From positions 11,966,001 through 12,030,000 of the forward strand of contig NC_063277.1 in assembly GCF_910591885.1 (NCBI RefSeq): a stretch of 64,000 bases of DNA, in the 5' to 3' direction. Source of the DNA: Bombus terrestris. Taxonomy: Eukaryota; Arthropoda; Insecta; Hymenoptera; Apidae. This document shows, one piece after another, positions 39,771-53,398 of this stretch (position 1 is the first letter of the stretch; every line of letters starts with the position of its first letter). Under the pieces are notes generated by a model. The model was not told the origin of the DNA. It ran no database searches and saw nothing but the letters and a program-made list of their open reading frames with translations. The position numbers were made by a program, and so were the translations under genes.

Positions 39771-39884
39771 AGATCTCATTGTAATATATTTCGTATCGTT
39801 CAATGGTAGTTTGATACTATCTATACCTTTTTTGATTCGATACTATACTTGAAAATTTGATACTATCAGACTGAAATATAGAAC

Positions 39885-40326
39885 TTAAGGGGGTGTCCTG
39901 AATTAGAATGTCCTAAAACAGCGTCGTTTTGTGATTTTTTTTTAGAAGGGAAACAAAGAAATGAAGTTATTGAATTTTGAGGTATGGTTTTATATATATT
40001 TAACGAATACAAAAAAATTTTTTTTAAGTAAAAAAGAAAATTATAACAGATTTCTAAGCCTATTTCATGGGCTGCAGTTTTCAATCGGCGGGAAAGAACC
40101 ACCTCGTAATTCTTGACCGAAACAAAAAACCAAAAAAGGATTAAATTATCATATATTTTTCTTCTCGATGAACTAAAAAAAAAGGCAGAAAATAGTGTGA
40201 AATTAAAAATTTAAAGGAGAAATGTATTTTATAAAAAAAAATAAACTTTAAACTTATTTAAATAAACTTTTTGACCAACTCTTTTAGTTCTGTCTTAGAA
40301 CATTCTAATTCAGAACACGCCCTTAA
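39885..40326. mobile_element. TTAA-flanked MITE (434 bp core)
   Basis: TTAA lies at both ends (39,885-39,888 and 40,323-40,326). Inside, 33-bp terminal inverted repeats match at 29 of 33 positions by my count (left begins GGGGGTGTCCTGAATTAG; right inverted begins GGGCGTGTTCTGAATTAG). The interior is AT-rich without a transposase frame. TTAA duplication is the mark of piggyBac-type elements, but the end sequence is not the usual piggyBac CCCT-type, so the superfamily is uncertain. Confidence 0.75.
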
Positions 40327-40627
40327 TAAAAAAAGCATTGCATTAAAAAATATTGTATTTGGTACATACAAATATTTTTTTTATTCCGAGGGTTGAAAAT
40401 TTCAAATTTCTATTCCTAATTCTAATTGTTCATCTGAATATTCAATTTAAATCTAATCTAATACCTCATTCAAAAATGAGATCTCGTTTTTTGTTTTCAT
40501 TTCTTTGATGTTTATGTCATGCAGTTGAATTAGGCTTCTCGCAGTCTATCGGAAGCTAAGCGAGGATTTAGTTTGGTCTGTCGACGACCGGAAGCGAGTA
40601 TCGGTAATTAGACCAAGTCAGACGGAG

Positions 40628-40636
40628 TATAAATAG
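40628..40636 (+). promoter_or_regulatory. TATA core promoter candidate 1
   Basis: TATAAATAG lies within a GC-containing stretch. About 30 bp downstream are TTTCATCG and CGGTTGT words that could serve as initiator and downstream elements. No coding exon follows within several hundred bases, so it would begin an untranslated exon. Confidence 0.4.
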
Positions 40637-41642
40637 CGCTCAACGATTTCTTTCATGCGTTTCATCGAACGGTTGTCCAAATCTACTGCTCGGCTCTGCT
40701 TAATTGTAAAACGGTCTGGTTTTTGTTTCTCGAGGATTTTAGTATTCGTCGATGGATTTGTAGGCTTGTCGCGATAAATTACTTTAGAATTCTAGAGTGT
40801 GATGGATTAATGTTTCGTATGACTTTATAGTCTAATTTCGTTCGTGGAAGAAGAAAGAATCTTATTTCGTACGAAGTGTTTGATTTAAGAAACGTATCCA
40901 TATAAAAGAAGATATTCATAAAAATCACAAACTCACAAAGAATGTGAAATTTTCGAAGAACCGGCATTTAAAAAAGCGTTCGAGTATCTTGCAGTCCTAA
41001 TTGTTTATAAGTTAAACAATTGGCGTATTTCGACAGAAAATTGTGATAAACGAGGATGAATTGTTCGACTACAATTATTAAGATGTTCCATAAAATTACT
41101 TGAATCAAAAGCGAATTATAGTTTGGAGAAAATTAATGCGCGCATTAATCGCTATATCTATGTTTTATATAATTAACAAACTCTGAATTATATTCTACGT
41201 AAATTAATGCATCAAATTGCAAAATATCAAGTAATTATCAATATATATATGCGTGTGTGTATGTACTTCAATACTTAGAAAGTACTTCAGTACATAGAAA
41301 ATAATGTTACTCGTTAGCAAACACAATGCCTTGAAACACAAAGTAGTCAGAGCGTCGAACTTCCAATGAAACTTAAGTTTTCACAGTACACACGGAGAAT
41401 TAATAAATCTCATTAGCATTTATCGTTCAAAGAAAACACCATCGATCAAGGATCCAAGAGCGGATTATTCAAAGACGAACCGTGGACAGACCTAACAATC
41501 GCCAACTTAAAGCTTCAAGGACCTTTTCGTCATGCCTCTAACTCAGGCCAATTCTACGCGATTCTAACGAACCTTCGCAAACCAACCGACCACAGAGTTC
41601 CCTTTGCTGTGGTAGAAAATCGAACAATACAACAACGAACGG

Positions 41643-41650
41643 TATAAAAG
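41643..41650 (+). promoter_or_regulatory. TATA core promoter candidate 2
   Basis: TATAAAAG is preceded by GAACGG, in a modestly GC-richer stretch. It lies almost exactly 1 kb after candidate 1. No clear initiator or exon follows. The first ATG downstream opens only 12 codons. Confidence 0.3.
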
Positions 41651-42572
41651 CAATGAAAAGTGTATACTTCTGCGGTTTGCGTGCAACATAGTGGCTAACT
41701 ACACTACCATTTAAAAGTATACAAAAGGCATTTGCATATATCTGATAAGATTTATTTCAATCGGAAAATTACAGATAAATCAAACTGCAATGATTTTATT
41801 ATTTATGTGCGGTAGAATATTGTGATGCGATTAAATTAGTTTTTAAAAGACAATATATGGTAATAAAGCTGATATACGCCACTATTAAACCTCCAGGACT
41901 GCAGTTTTATTTTATCTCTTATTTAATTAATTCAATTTCTGAGTTATTAATTAAATGAGCATATCGAACACCAAGCAGTGAAACGGTGCGTAAAAGTTAG
42001 GCAAAATGTAACATTGTTTCTTCAAGATGCAATCTACGTATTGGAGAATACGTTAAAATGCACTACAGAAATCGAAGATAGGGAAAGAAGTATCATAATT
42101 CAGAAGAAAACTAGAAATTAAATGAAAACAAATCGAAGAACAAGGAAGAACGAAAATGTTGAGAAATATGTATATGTATATCTAAAACAGGGCAAACAGA
42201 AGAATTTTGGTAACATAGAATTAATTAACGTCCTAATAAATTTTAAAAATTCCCATACATCCGATACGTAAAACGAACCATAATATTGTTCCCTGATAAA
42301 AAGATTGAAAATATACTTTATCGTGTGTGTCTGCTATAATTTTCTATTATTAGTTCATCATTAATTTGCATAGTCTTTCGATGAAATTTAGATACTGTTA
42401 CGTACAAATAGATCAAAATGTCAAGATATTTGTAAAAGGTAGTTGACCACAGTCTGGTATCTTCGAGCAACATAAACGCGCACCACGGTAATGAAAGCTA
42501 GAGAGAAGCATTATAGAGGCGGTGTGCCGAGTCTGCGGCCAAGAGGAACGACGACGACGTCGCCGAGTGAAA

Positions 42573-42580
42573 TATAAAAG
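42573..42580 (+). promoter_or_regulatory. TATA core promoter candidate 3
   Basis: TATAAAAG is embedded in CpG-rich DNA (42,470-42,760), with CCAGTCACTT as a possible initiator about 30 bp downstream (42,608). A splice-donor-like GAAC|GTAAGCG follows near 42,880, which would define a ~270-bp first exon. A 37-codon ATG frame (42,768) ends before the donor. Of the three TATA sites this has the best context. Confidence 0.45.
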
Positions 42581-42944
42581 CGGCGCTCGACGTCGGCTGC
42601 TGACCTCGCCAGTCACTTAAGGTCTGGGTCAAACTATTCTTGTCGCGTACCTTTCCTAGTCCGATCCATCGATCGATCAATCTTTGTCTGCGAATTTCTG
42701 TCTGCTGGCTAACGTGCTGACACACGAGTTAGTTTCTCGCGAACGCGTGCACGCGTCTCGATTGCTATGGCATATTATACTTGCGAAATGTTTCACGCTA
42801 ATTTTGTGGCTTCTTGGGATAATCGTGTTTTACATCTTTTTCGCATTTTGGGTCGGGGAAAAGAGAAAATATGTTCGTGAACGTAAGCGCGTGTCTATTT
42901 ATGGTATTATGGTTAGTTAGAAATTATTATGTTTATCCTGGAAG

Positions 42945-43215
42945 TAGAGTGAACTTGAAACTATTCAAATAGTTTTCAAGTGATGTAGACAAGTTTGCAG
43001 ATAAAATTTGAAGATTTGGCGGTAAGAAAATGCGAGAATTTCGGGAAATTCGAAATTCAAAATATGGAACTCCGCGGAATTGGGAAACTGCAAAGTAGGA
43101 AAGATCCAAAGTTAGAATTAGAGAATTGAGAAATTTGAAAGAAGAATGGAGACTCTGGCAATTCTGAAATGAAAATTCGTCAGCTTGAAAATTTCAAAGC
43201 TAGGAAACTCGATTT
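42945..43215. repeat. Second purine-rich cryptic repeat
   Basis: The word content is like 38,575-39,115 (GAAATTCGAAATTC, GAGAATTGAGAAATTTG). It shares the longer word AATTTCAAAGCTAGGAAAC. The pair flanks the 39.7-42.9 kb interval that holds the TTAA element and three TATA sites. Confidence 0.45.
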
Positions 43216-44250
43216 TACAGAGCTAGATATCTTCGAACTATAATAAGGATTACCCAAAGATCATACTATCTCTCCCTAATTTAACTTTCGCTACGTTAAT
43301 GACATAAAACAATAAAGTAAAAATGAAAATCATCCATAACATATCACAGAAATTAAGCACCAAATCCAACAATTTAATAATTAAGAATTTTCTCTCAACT
43401 TCCCTTATAATTTAAACATATTCTTCTTCAAATGAAATTGATGACTTTTCGTTGTTATCAAAGTTGCTACTATTCGCGATCGATTCTGACAAGATATGAA
43501 AATTAGTAGAAGATATCAGACGAATATAGTTTCCTTATCGATTGAAAGATTGACCACATTCAACGTATATCATTCGTATTCTCTTAACTGGAATTTACAT
43601 AAAGGAATGTAGTGGAAGAATTTATGAGGATGTATCTGATGCCTGTGGTATTTTCAGTCAATCACTTATCCGTTTGTAACGCGATGCTTCTGCAATTTGC
43701 ACCAACTTGTATCGAGTCGTTGCACTTTCAAAGTTTATTCTTCAAAGTTCCGCATAACAGACACCGTTTCTTCCTTTATAAACTCGTCTGGAAGCGATCG
43801 CAATCGTTTATAGAATGTATTATTAGTTGTACATATCTGATCTTCGTTAATATTCAACTAACAACTTCGATTTATGACTGTGACTTAATCAGCTTCCATC
43901 GATTATTGCCAGTGTATCGAGAATTATCGACACTTTGCATATGAAGATTTTATTGCGTGTACTTTCAATTATTCCACAAGATAATAAAAATTCTGTACGT
44001 TACACGATGTATGAACTTTTTTTTTCTTTTAAATAGTCTGACGACTGTATTCGAGAACTTGCGTTATTTGATTTAAAAAATTCGAAAGTTTTCGTTTTTC
44101 AATAGGCCAATTTTTAACACACGAATATATCTGTACATATAAATTTTCTAGAGCAATTTATGATGCAAATTTATATTTTTACGAACGCAATTAAAAAAAA
44201 AAAGAAGGCTCAAGGTAGATATTTGTTTTACTTACTAAATATTATCATAA
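43216..44250. other. AT-rich non-coding DNA
   Basis: The plus frame at 43,612-43,944 (110 codons, GTG start) is Phe/Leu/His-rich with no recognised motif. I see nothing else. Confidence 0.45.
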
Positions 44251-44254
44251 TCGC

Positions 44255-44352
44255 TACAATTTAAATATTTTACCTGCTTTTGCGCATTCTGTGCATTCTG
44301 TGCATTATCGCATCTTTTAATTCCCCATAAATGCATAAAAATCCGCATTCCA
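44255..44352 (-). repeat. Dispersed repeat family, copy 4 (inverted)
   Basis: Read on minus: GGATTTTTATGCATTTATGG, then GCACAGAATGCACAGAATGC, then AAAATATTTAAATTGTAG. This follows the order of the 20,161 copy. The ACAGAATGC word is duplicated two to three times in this copy. Confidence 0.45.
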
Positions 44353-47015
44353 CTGATTTGATCGATAAAATACAAATTTCTTCCTCGATCCGAATAAAAT
44401 TCGATTCAGAAAGATGTTAATGGTTCGTGTAATAGTAGCAGCATTAAATACTGAGATTGAAAACGACTCGCTCGTTTATAATAGCTGTTTGCACGCCCAT
44501 TTCTAAACGAAGCATAAGAAAATCGCTTAGGCAAATTCGCGAGTGAAGCGAGCCTCATAAATATCGGCGTCGCGCGAACACGCGCACACGTCACAACTTA
44601 AATCTTACACGCGCGGTCCACGGGCTTTCTTTTCGCGATCCGCTCGAGTATCATTCAATGTTCCCGAAACGACAGGCGTTCATTAAATTTCAATTCGCAT
44701 GCCGTCGCCACGAATAAAATTCGAACGTGCCACGTCTGTTTTTCGCGATCCGCTGTCTGGAGTAAACACGGCCAGAATAATACTTCTAACCAGTGGAAAA
44801 TTCAGGGAAATAATTTTCCCTCGAATTTACGACAAAGATGTTTTGGACAAACACATGATGTTAATTCTTAGAAATTCAGCGAAGAAATTTTGAGAAAATT
44901 ACGTTTCCTTTTCTACGGAGATATCTTGATTAAAAATGCAAACTTATTGTTAAAATTGTTATTAGATCATTGTATTAGTAACAATGGAAGGATTACTATC
45001 ATTAAACTATTATTGTTCTATTTTTATTTCCATTATAATTAACAATTATTATTTTTATTCTATCGTCATACGTTATTTCCTATTAAATCCTATCGTAATG
45101 AGTATCTTCGCTATAATGTTCAATTTGAACACCCTCGAGTTACTTATTAGCAATAGTATTATGTATAATTAAAAGTGCGTAAGAATTTCTACAGCTAGCT
45201 ACAAGCTACTTATCTCGATGCATACGAAATTTTCCATGGACATTGAGCCTCTTGATCATTCTCAATTGAAAGAAGCGCCCAGCAGTCTGACCTTGGAGGA
45301 ATTCTGACCTGGCACCGTTCGACATTTTCTCGAATAGTATGCAAAAAGGCGATCCTGTCCAGTTACAAGACGAAACATCCCGTGATTGCAAAAGACAGTA
45401 ACATAAAGCATATATCGTTGTGTCTGCATTAGGATAAAAGAATATTTAACTAATCATTAAAGAGAAATTAATTTATCAGTATCAAAAAAATAAATAAATA
45501 AATAAACAAGTAAATATTTAAAACATAGAATATGTAATTTCAATCTTGTGAAATTTCGAAGGCATAAAATTAATAATAAGAATTTCCGAGTTACTTTATT
45601 TCTCTCTCTCTCCCTCTCTTTTATTACAGTCTTAACTTAATTTTAATAATTTTTAATTTCATAACATGTTTTCACAGAAAATGTTAAAGATGGTAATAAA
45701 CTTCTTCGAGTCTTTTCAAAGGAATGGCATAAGCATAGTTACAAGAAGAGATTATTTGAACATATAAATATTAATAGAAATCTTTTCCTTTCCTTTATGT
45801 GTCTACATAGTTGTACGTCTGGAGTTACGTCTAGATGATTTAATCCAGTCAGTGTGCTATTTTTATACATCGCTGAATATTTACACAGGATGGACTAACA
45901 AAAACTATTATTTTAAATATGTTCGAAATTACGGAAATAAGGATAATAAATTTGATTTGCTACCAAAAACGATTATCCATATAACTAACTTGGATTCTAA
46001 GATTTTTTATACTGAAGAGATGGCGTTAACGACACGTATTACGAAATTATTTATAATCGTTTTAAATGTCAATTACGTGTATCTTTTTCTCAAGTGAAAG
46101 AAAAGATACATAAAAAGACAGTAACGCGCATCCTACGACCGTAACGAGGAACTTTAAAAATAGCCAAGACACCGGTCTGGACCTTAATACACAAGCTCTC
46201 TTAGATATCGTACTGTTCCCTTATCGTGCGTTGACCCTGGCGCCAGATTAAACTGTCATCAAGATCTCTGAATTATACTTCGATATCAATTTTAATTCTA
46301 AGGACATTTCTTTATTAATTAATCAACGACTATTTACTATTAATATGCAGTTGTCCATTTATGATAAATCTCTTACGGTTTACCATAACTTTGAAATTAC
46401 ATAGGATACACTTCTCCTATCATCGTAATTTAAAACAATAGTTAGATAGATAAGAAAATCAGTTTCATTCGAATATGATTCATATTGAGATACGTATCTT
46501 GTAACTTCTATGTACACACCTTGATTGAAATTTTACTATAGTCTACGTTTACGACGTATAGCTATTACGAGATATAATTAGAATAGTTAGATCTCATTAC
46601 GCTAACAGTGAAATATCAAGAAATTCTTTCTAACACACGACATATTCCTAACAGTTTTCTATGGCAAACGTCGAAATACCTTCGCAAATCACCGTAAGTA
46701 GATTGAACCGACAGAAGTTCATTTAGTCAGACGACAAATAGAATTTTGTTTAAATATGGATTATGTTTATATATTTATATTACATTACGTGTATATTCAT
46801 ATACTAAAAATACTTAATTAAATTAATTAAAATTTCAGTCAACTAACAAATAGACATTAGATTTCTTTAAACGAAATTCTAATAAATGGAACTCAGGTAA
46901 AATTCCACCATGCAAAACCTGTAAAATATCCAAATGGTGTTAGACTTTTGCACAGTGCTGTAGGATCGTTTGCAATGGAGGAAGAGGAAGGAACAGAAGG
47001 AACACCGATCACGAA
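44353..47015. other. Non-coding DNA with one CpG-rich patch
   Basis: In 44,480-44,760, the 15-mer TTTTCGCGATCCGCT occurs twice, 110 bp apart (44,630 and 44,740), which may be a duplicated factor site. An AAAT-type microsatellite lies at about 45,486-45,507 and a TC run at about 45,600-45,620. The rest is AT-rich. Confidence 0.45.
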
Positions 47016-47019
47016 TCGT

Positions 47020-47340
47020 CTTGCTAGACGATATTAACGAATTCAGAACGGACACGTTCGGATCTTAGATCGGCGACAGAGTGTCACGTTACTTCGCAAT
47101 GCTTCGGAATGCAAAATCGCGACGTTCGGACGAGTAGGTCTCGTTGCTTACGAAGGCCTCTCTCGTCGCGTAGTGTCGAAACACCATGATCCAACCTGAG
47201 GAACCGGAGAACCGACACACAGTGTATCGAATGCGCACGCCGCTGCGTTTTCCAAGATTTTTTGCACTTTGCAACTTTTATATCTCGTACATACGTAGAA
47301 GAAAACACTAAGTGAAGTTTCGCTTTTCGCGAAACTGGAA
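47020..47340 (-). promoter_or_regulatory. CpG-rich patch with minus-strand TATA box
   Basis: TATAAAAG on minus (47,275-47,282) precedes about 200 bp of CpG-rich DNA in the direction of transcription. A 97-codon minus frame beginning with ATG at 47,377 spans it but starts upstream of the TATA and has no known domain. This is a promoter candidate without a confirmed exon. Confidence 0.3.
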
Positions 47341-50300
47341 ATTGGACCGTCGAAGATTTCATTCCATATTCGTGCATCCGATTAATAAATAATTATTATT
47401 AATTTATAATTAAGATTTCTCATAAACGATTTCCCCCTTTTTTAAATTTTCCTTCGATTCTATCAAATTTTCTCTTATCGGATCAACGAGAATATCACAG
47501 CAGTTGAACTACAGTTTCGGTAAATAAAATATTCGCAATATAGTAAACTGCTGTTTCTGAATAAAGATCGATATACATGTTCGTTGAAAAGATTGCATTT
47601 GTTTGTTCTAAATAAACATTAATCGCTCGTAAAGTGAACGGTATAAGGAATAATTTCGTGACTTAGCGTATGCAGGATATTGCGAACTGAAAATAAATGT
47701 CTGGGAAAGAAAACTGGAATTGCAGTAACAGCAATGAATGAGAAGCAAAACAATCAAGAATTACCAGGAAGTGGAGATGGGTTTAAAGGACGGCGAAAAG
47801 CAAAGCTGGTTTCAAAATAACTACGCTTATCCCGAATTTATTTGCCGATGCTTCGCATATTTTTCCGTTTATCTTAAGAACATCCGCGCATAAATTCACG
47901 CGACCAACAGGTCGGAAGATAATCATTGCAGATAATGTTTTATCGATCGATCTTATAAGGGAACGTGAAAGACTTGTTATCCTTCGTTTTAGAAAAAATT
48001 TTCGAAGCACGGGACACGGTGTTGCATTCGACGTGAAACAAATTACAAGAAAATTGAGTCGCCTATATGTAATTTATCGGCATTCATAAATATCACCGCT
48101 GGACAAATTGTACTTTTTTAATCAAAGTTCCTATTATAAATCACAATGCTCTTCCAATCGAGTTTGTATCATTTAAGGTATTCGTTGGTTTCACGTTGAA
48201 AATCTAATTGATAATCCGTTATACTTATAAGATAAAAGCTTCCATTAATTTGAGAATAATTTACTTAGTGAAACTGTGTATTGGGGAAATTGGAGAACTT
48301 GTTAACTTGTAGTCTGTATTCTTATAGAACAGTCCGGAATTTCGTGACTCTTCTAAATTACTGAAACAATTTTAATAAAATTTTAATCGAATACTCTACT
48401 TGCAGTTTTTCTTTATAAATATTTTAGGGATATGGCTATACGAAGAGTAAAAAAGGTTGAGAAACCAGGAAATGGTAATTTTTATTCTCCTAATGTAAGT
48501 ATCATTCCAGCATTTAATGGATTCAGAAAATCTTAGTAGGAAACGTAAGAAAATTTTGTGAAACTTGCGTTTCTACGTCTTCTAAAAGGAGCAATAATTG
48601 TTCAACAATCGTAGCTTTAATTTCGTTACAATAATAGGACTTGAGTTTCAATGTAAAAATTTATTCACTTCCGATGGATACGAAGGAAATAATTTTATTT
48701 TTCTTGAATATTTTTAAATACTAAAAAGAAGACAGTTACCAGAATATCCAAACGTCCGTAAAAGTCGATCGAAACTATTTTCAGAGAAACAGGAGGATTA
48801 CTCATTGACAACTTGTTTATCGAGTGCAAGGAAAAAAGATAAAGAAACTGGAATGTGACAAAATGACACGTGATTTCTCTTTTGAAAACGCGGCGGCCAA
48901 CTTCCGCCTGTTATTATCGATTTTTAATTAAGTTCGGTGCTCGATTATAAGAAGCCGCGAAGCTCGTTTAACCTTTATTTACGGCCTTCGATGTTCATGC
49001 ATGAGAATGCAACTAATTTACAAGCAGTGTTGCCGAAACGAAAAGAAAATTTACGAGACGGAGAAAGAGGAATAGTGATTTTTACGGAACGAACCTGTTC
49101 GTAAAACGACAGTATCAGCTATGGTTTTTGTCTTTTTAAATAATTAATTTCCGATTCTTGAAACAATTTTTTCTAAACGCTTATACAAATTTATCTGAAG
49201 ATGGCTGATTATGAAGTAAAAAACAAATGGAAATCCTATTATTTTGCGAATATCCTCTATTTTTATTCGATTTCTTTCGCGTGTTTGATCGAATAAATAT
49301 TAATCGATAAGTGTTGGAGTCAAATAAAAGAATATAAACTTGTAGACCAGATATATTTCTGGTAACATGATATTAATTGGGAAGATCTGCGATTATAAAA
49401 GATATTTAAAAACGTTTAAAGTATGGGAAAATAGATATTAGTCTTATGTTATTGATGTAACATTCGGAAAAAATATACAAAATTGTTCGAATTCATAAAT
49501 AAAATAAGAAAAGAAACGAAAAAATCTTCCGCGTTATTCGTGTATTCATATATTCGTTAATCGTTTGATTGATTAAATAATTTTGATATCAGCAATGTGA
49601 CATCAGCCGAAAAATATCGCAATTAATAAGAAATGTAAAACATTACACGACACAGGAAAAAAAATAAAAAATAAATCTTATTTTTATGTAATCTTTTTTC
49701 ATTTGGGAATATAAATAAATTCGAAATAATGCAATTAATATTTTAGTCAGGAGGTAGATAGGATTTTTTTAAACGGCGATTGGAAAATTAGAGATTTATG
49801 TGATATATGTGATTTCAATGCAATGTACTCTTGAAGAGAGATGTTATATCGTTCTACTTCGCGTAACCTTTTCATAAAGTTCGTGTAACCTATGATACAT
49901 GAGGATCTGATAAAACGTTTGTTTCGCTATTAGCGAAAAGTTAGAATTAGCGCCGAATAAGTTATCCTTATCCTTCCAAAGTTATTTTACGATTAATTTA
50001 TTTGGATTCCATAAATAATTCGACGATATGGTAACTCCAGATACTGTTAAAATCATTCGGTTCTTAAAAATATCTTAGACTCCTATTTGAAGATTGAACG
50101 TGAAACAAAAAGAGTAAAATTTTGCAATTTTGCTCTTTTAATAAATACAAATTTAATTTAGAACAAAATTGGTTACATTGATTAAAAAATTTCCACTACA
50201 AATCAATGCGCTTTTTACAATAGATAATTGATGAAAAGTCAGAGGTATTTCATTATCCGAAAGAATTACTTGAAAGAAATTTACTTGTTAAATAAGATTG

Positions 50301-53095
50301 CACAAAAATCATAAAATGAAAAGTAGAAAATTGAAAGTAATATTTTAATACGAATCGCTATACTTTTTATCAAACTCTCTATGTTGGGAGAGTAGCGGTA
50401 TGTGTATCTGAATGAATTAAAATGGAAAAATTGTAAAAAAAATATCTGAAACGAAGAAAAATAAAATTATAGGTATTACGTTAAACAGAACTATGTGGGA
50501 TACGGAAAAATATTTTCCTATCGAATATTATTCGAACCTCCAACTACGACATACACAGAAAATTACGAATATTTATGGAAATAATTAAAATTCCGAATAG
50601 AAGCATTCGCAATATAATAAAATATGATCCAATACAAAGCAAAAGTAAAATTAAGACGAAAGAAGAAAAGAAAAGGATTATTTATTTGAACTTTAATTCA
50701 ACTACTGACGAAATTTGTCTAAACCAAAGAAACAGAGTTTCTCGAGTCACGATGTGCATGTAAAATTTTACTGAATGAGCGATAAATAGCTATCTGGCTC
50801 TCGTGTTTCGTATATCATCATTGACCTTTCCTTTAACGTGGCAGACAACTTGCGGCGTTGGCGAAATTTAGAAAAAAGCACACACAAGAAAATGAGAGTT
50901 TACAAAGACATCGTACGCACGAGGAATACCAGCACGAAAATAACACGAACGAAAACAGACTTAACCCAACCATCTTGTTGAATGTCTCCCTTATTTTTTC
51001 GGGATACCACGAAGCGTTTAAATAAAAAAGAGAAAATAAGATCGATCGATTCGCGGGCAACCTTGGTCTCTAACATCTTGCAGGCATGATTCAGCGATAA
51101 AAATTGTATTACCCAATCCATGGGATTTAAATACTAACGAACGAGAGAACGTGAACCTGGCGATAGATACTGAATTTGGTAGATAAGGCAATGAATAAAT
51201 TAAATATTAGGTATTAGATAATAGATAATTAATTCTTATTTCAGTGATCCATAGCAGTTCCGGCTAAATTTCTTAATTTTAGTTTCTATACGGTATTTTA
51301 TATTATAGACACGATATTATGACGTTTAAGACGTGTAATGACAATTAAAATTAAATGCATAAAATGTAATTTTCAAATTATATTGCCTACATATCTCTAA
51401 ACAAAAAAACCTAAATTTAATCAAAATTATCGTAGTCGCCTGTTACTTAACAATATCAGCTGAGGATTAAAAATTAAACATTGAATATTAAATGAATATG
51501 TTCGTTGGAAGAAATCTGAAATGAAATAGATCGAGTTTAAAGAAATTAGTTAGGTGTACGTTATGCAAAATATTGAATGAAACGCTTTAAGAATGTTCTC
51601 CATTGTGCCTTAAATACTATATGAGAATTTCTGCGGATTTCTGCGGATTTCTACGTTGAATCGAGCTGCGTAAACATTGACTAAGCCAATTTCATCGTAA
51701 TATTCACGTTGTGTGCTGAGAAACACGTGGAAAAAAATTCGCAACGGAAAGAGAAATTTTTGTATATTAAAATCGCTGCTTTAAAACGTTGTTATACAAA
51801 TGCAAGTTACATACAAGTTTTCTAATTTTTTATCGATCATTTATTTATCTATCTTAGCTTTCATTTTTGTCTATTCGCAACGAAACTGAATCTTTTAATA
51901 GAGAAAATTGTCTCGTTACCGAAAAATATAAAATTTTAACATTCCAAAAACAGAATACCTAAAACTTATTGTTCGCGCGTTTCATCACAGAAACACGATT
52001 ATTTTCAGAGAGATAGCTTAATCGGCATATTTATTAATTCCCGAATTTACCAAAATAACCGTGATATTTTATGATTCTTGAAAAAGAATTTTCTAAAAAG
52101 TTGTCATCCTTCTACCAATAACCACTTTCGCTATCGAAGATTTAATCGTACAAATATCAAGCAATAAACTGTAATACATATGTAATGTGAAAATGCCTTA
52201 GAATACTCTACGCCGAGAAAAAAGAGACTAACATATATAACAGCGTACTTAAAGAAATTGAAATATTCGCGCTCTTAAATTTGCGCGCCAAAAGCGATAC
52301 GACGCTTTGACTGTCAATGTCAATGGAACGAAGAAAATTTATGATCGCCTGAGCCTAGCGTGGTCTACTAAAAATAAAGAAAAATATAAATATTACATAA
52401 GGTCGCGTCGTGATAATGAAGCCCCGAATCTAACCATTTTTTTGTGCGTATACTTTAACAACCATTCTTAAAAATCATTGACACGATTGCATACATAATT
52501 CGCGTCGATTAAGTTGCTCAATGTGTGAAACAATCCTTCACTTACCTCCTACTACGCGAAGAAATTATCATATCATGTAAAACGCTTTTACTTTTTCAAT
52601 CTCCGTTTATCGACACTTTACATTTGTTTCCTTCAACTGATATCGCGACTGTTTAAAAATTCCGCCAATGGAATCTCACTCATTACCGAAGATATTGTCA
52701 ACAAACAAATAATATACGTTATATACGATCCTTTCCACGAATTTCAACTGAATACGTTACACTTCCCAGTGATAAAAACCTCGAAAACGCAATTTTGCAA
52801 CAATACTACGTAACTCGAATAATCGAAGTTGATCGATAGTAATATCGCGACTTTTCACGCTACCGGCGACCAATTGGAACATCTCCCTCCAAAATCTCAT
52901 GAAGGAACCGCGAACTCTATCGTCAATGGCAATTTTCACACCATTCAACTTTTCGAATAAATATCACACCAGAACTTTTAAGTTTCTAACTTAAGTTTTA
53001 ATTTCAATTTTGTAATTTTGTAAATGCAACTAAAGAAATAGATTCTAAATAGAAATTTGTATCTCTTAGTTGACATTATAACCTACAATGCATTT
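47341..53095. other. AT-rich non-coding DNA
   Basis: A small GC-containing patch at 48,880-49,050 may be conserved. TTTCTGCGGA is duplicated at about 51,630. No coding exon, transposon or regular repeat is visible across this stretch. The short frames have AT-driven composition. Confidence 0.45.
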
Positions 53096-53117
53096 ACTAT
53101 GAATATTGCAATATTAC

Positions 53118-53238
53118 TGTACTTTAGATATTTTATATATTTTTGCATATGACATGTATTCTGTACGTTCTAGCATCCTTAATTTAATTCAAGAAACTTA
53201 AAATTAAAGATTTCCTATAAACGCATAAACATCATAGT
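53118..53238 (-). repeat. Dispersed repeat family, copy 5 (inverted)
   Basis: On minus it reads TGTTTATGCGTTTATAGGAA, a ~35-bp AT-rich insertion relative to 20,161, then AACGTACAGAATACATG and AAAATATCTAAAGTACAG. The insertion distinguishes this copy from the others. Confidence 0.5.
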
Positions 53239-53398
53239 CCAAGGTTAACTTCTCTATCGTGTCAATCTATCACAGAAGAATCTCTGTAAACTATTATAAG
53301 ACATATACACGACGTATTACAGAAAGAGCCGGTATTATCGAGCGATCGACTGATCCACGTGTTTCTCGACGAGCACCTGCTATAGAAACGAACCTACC

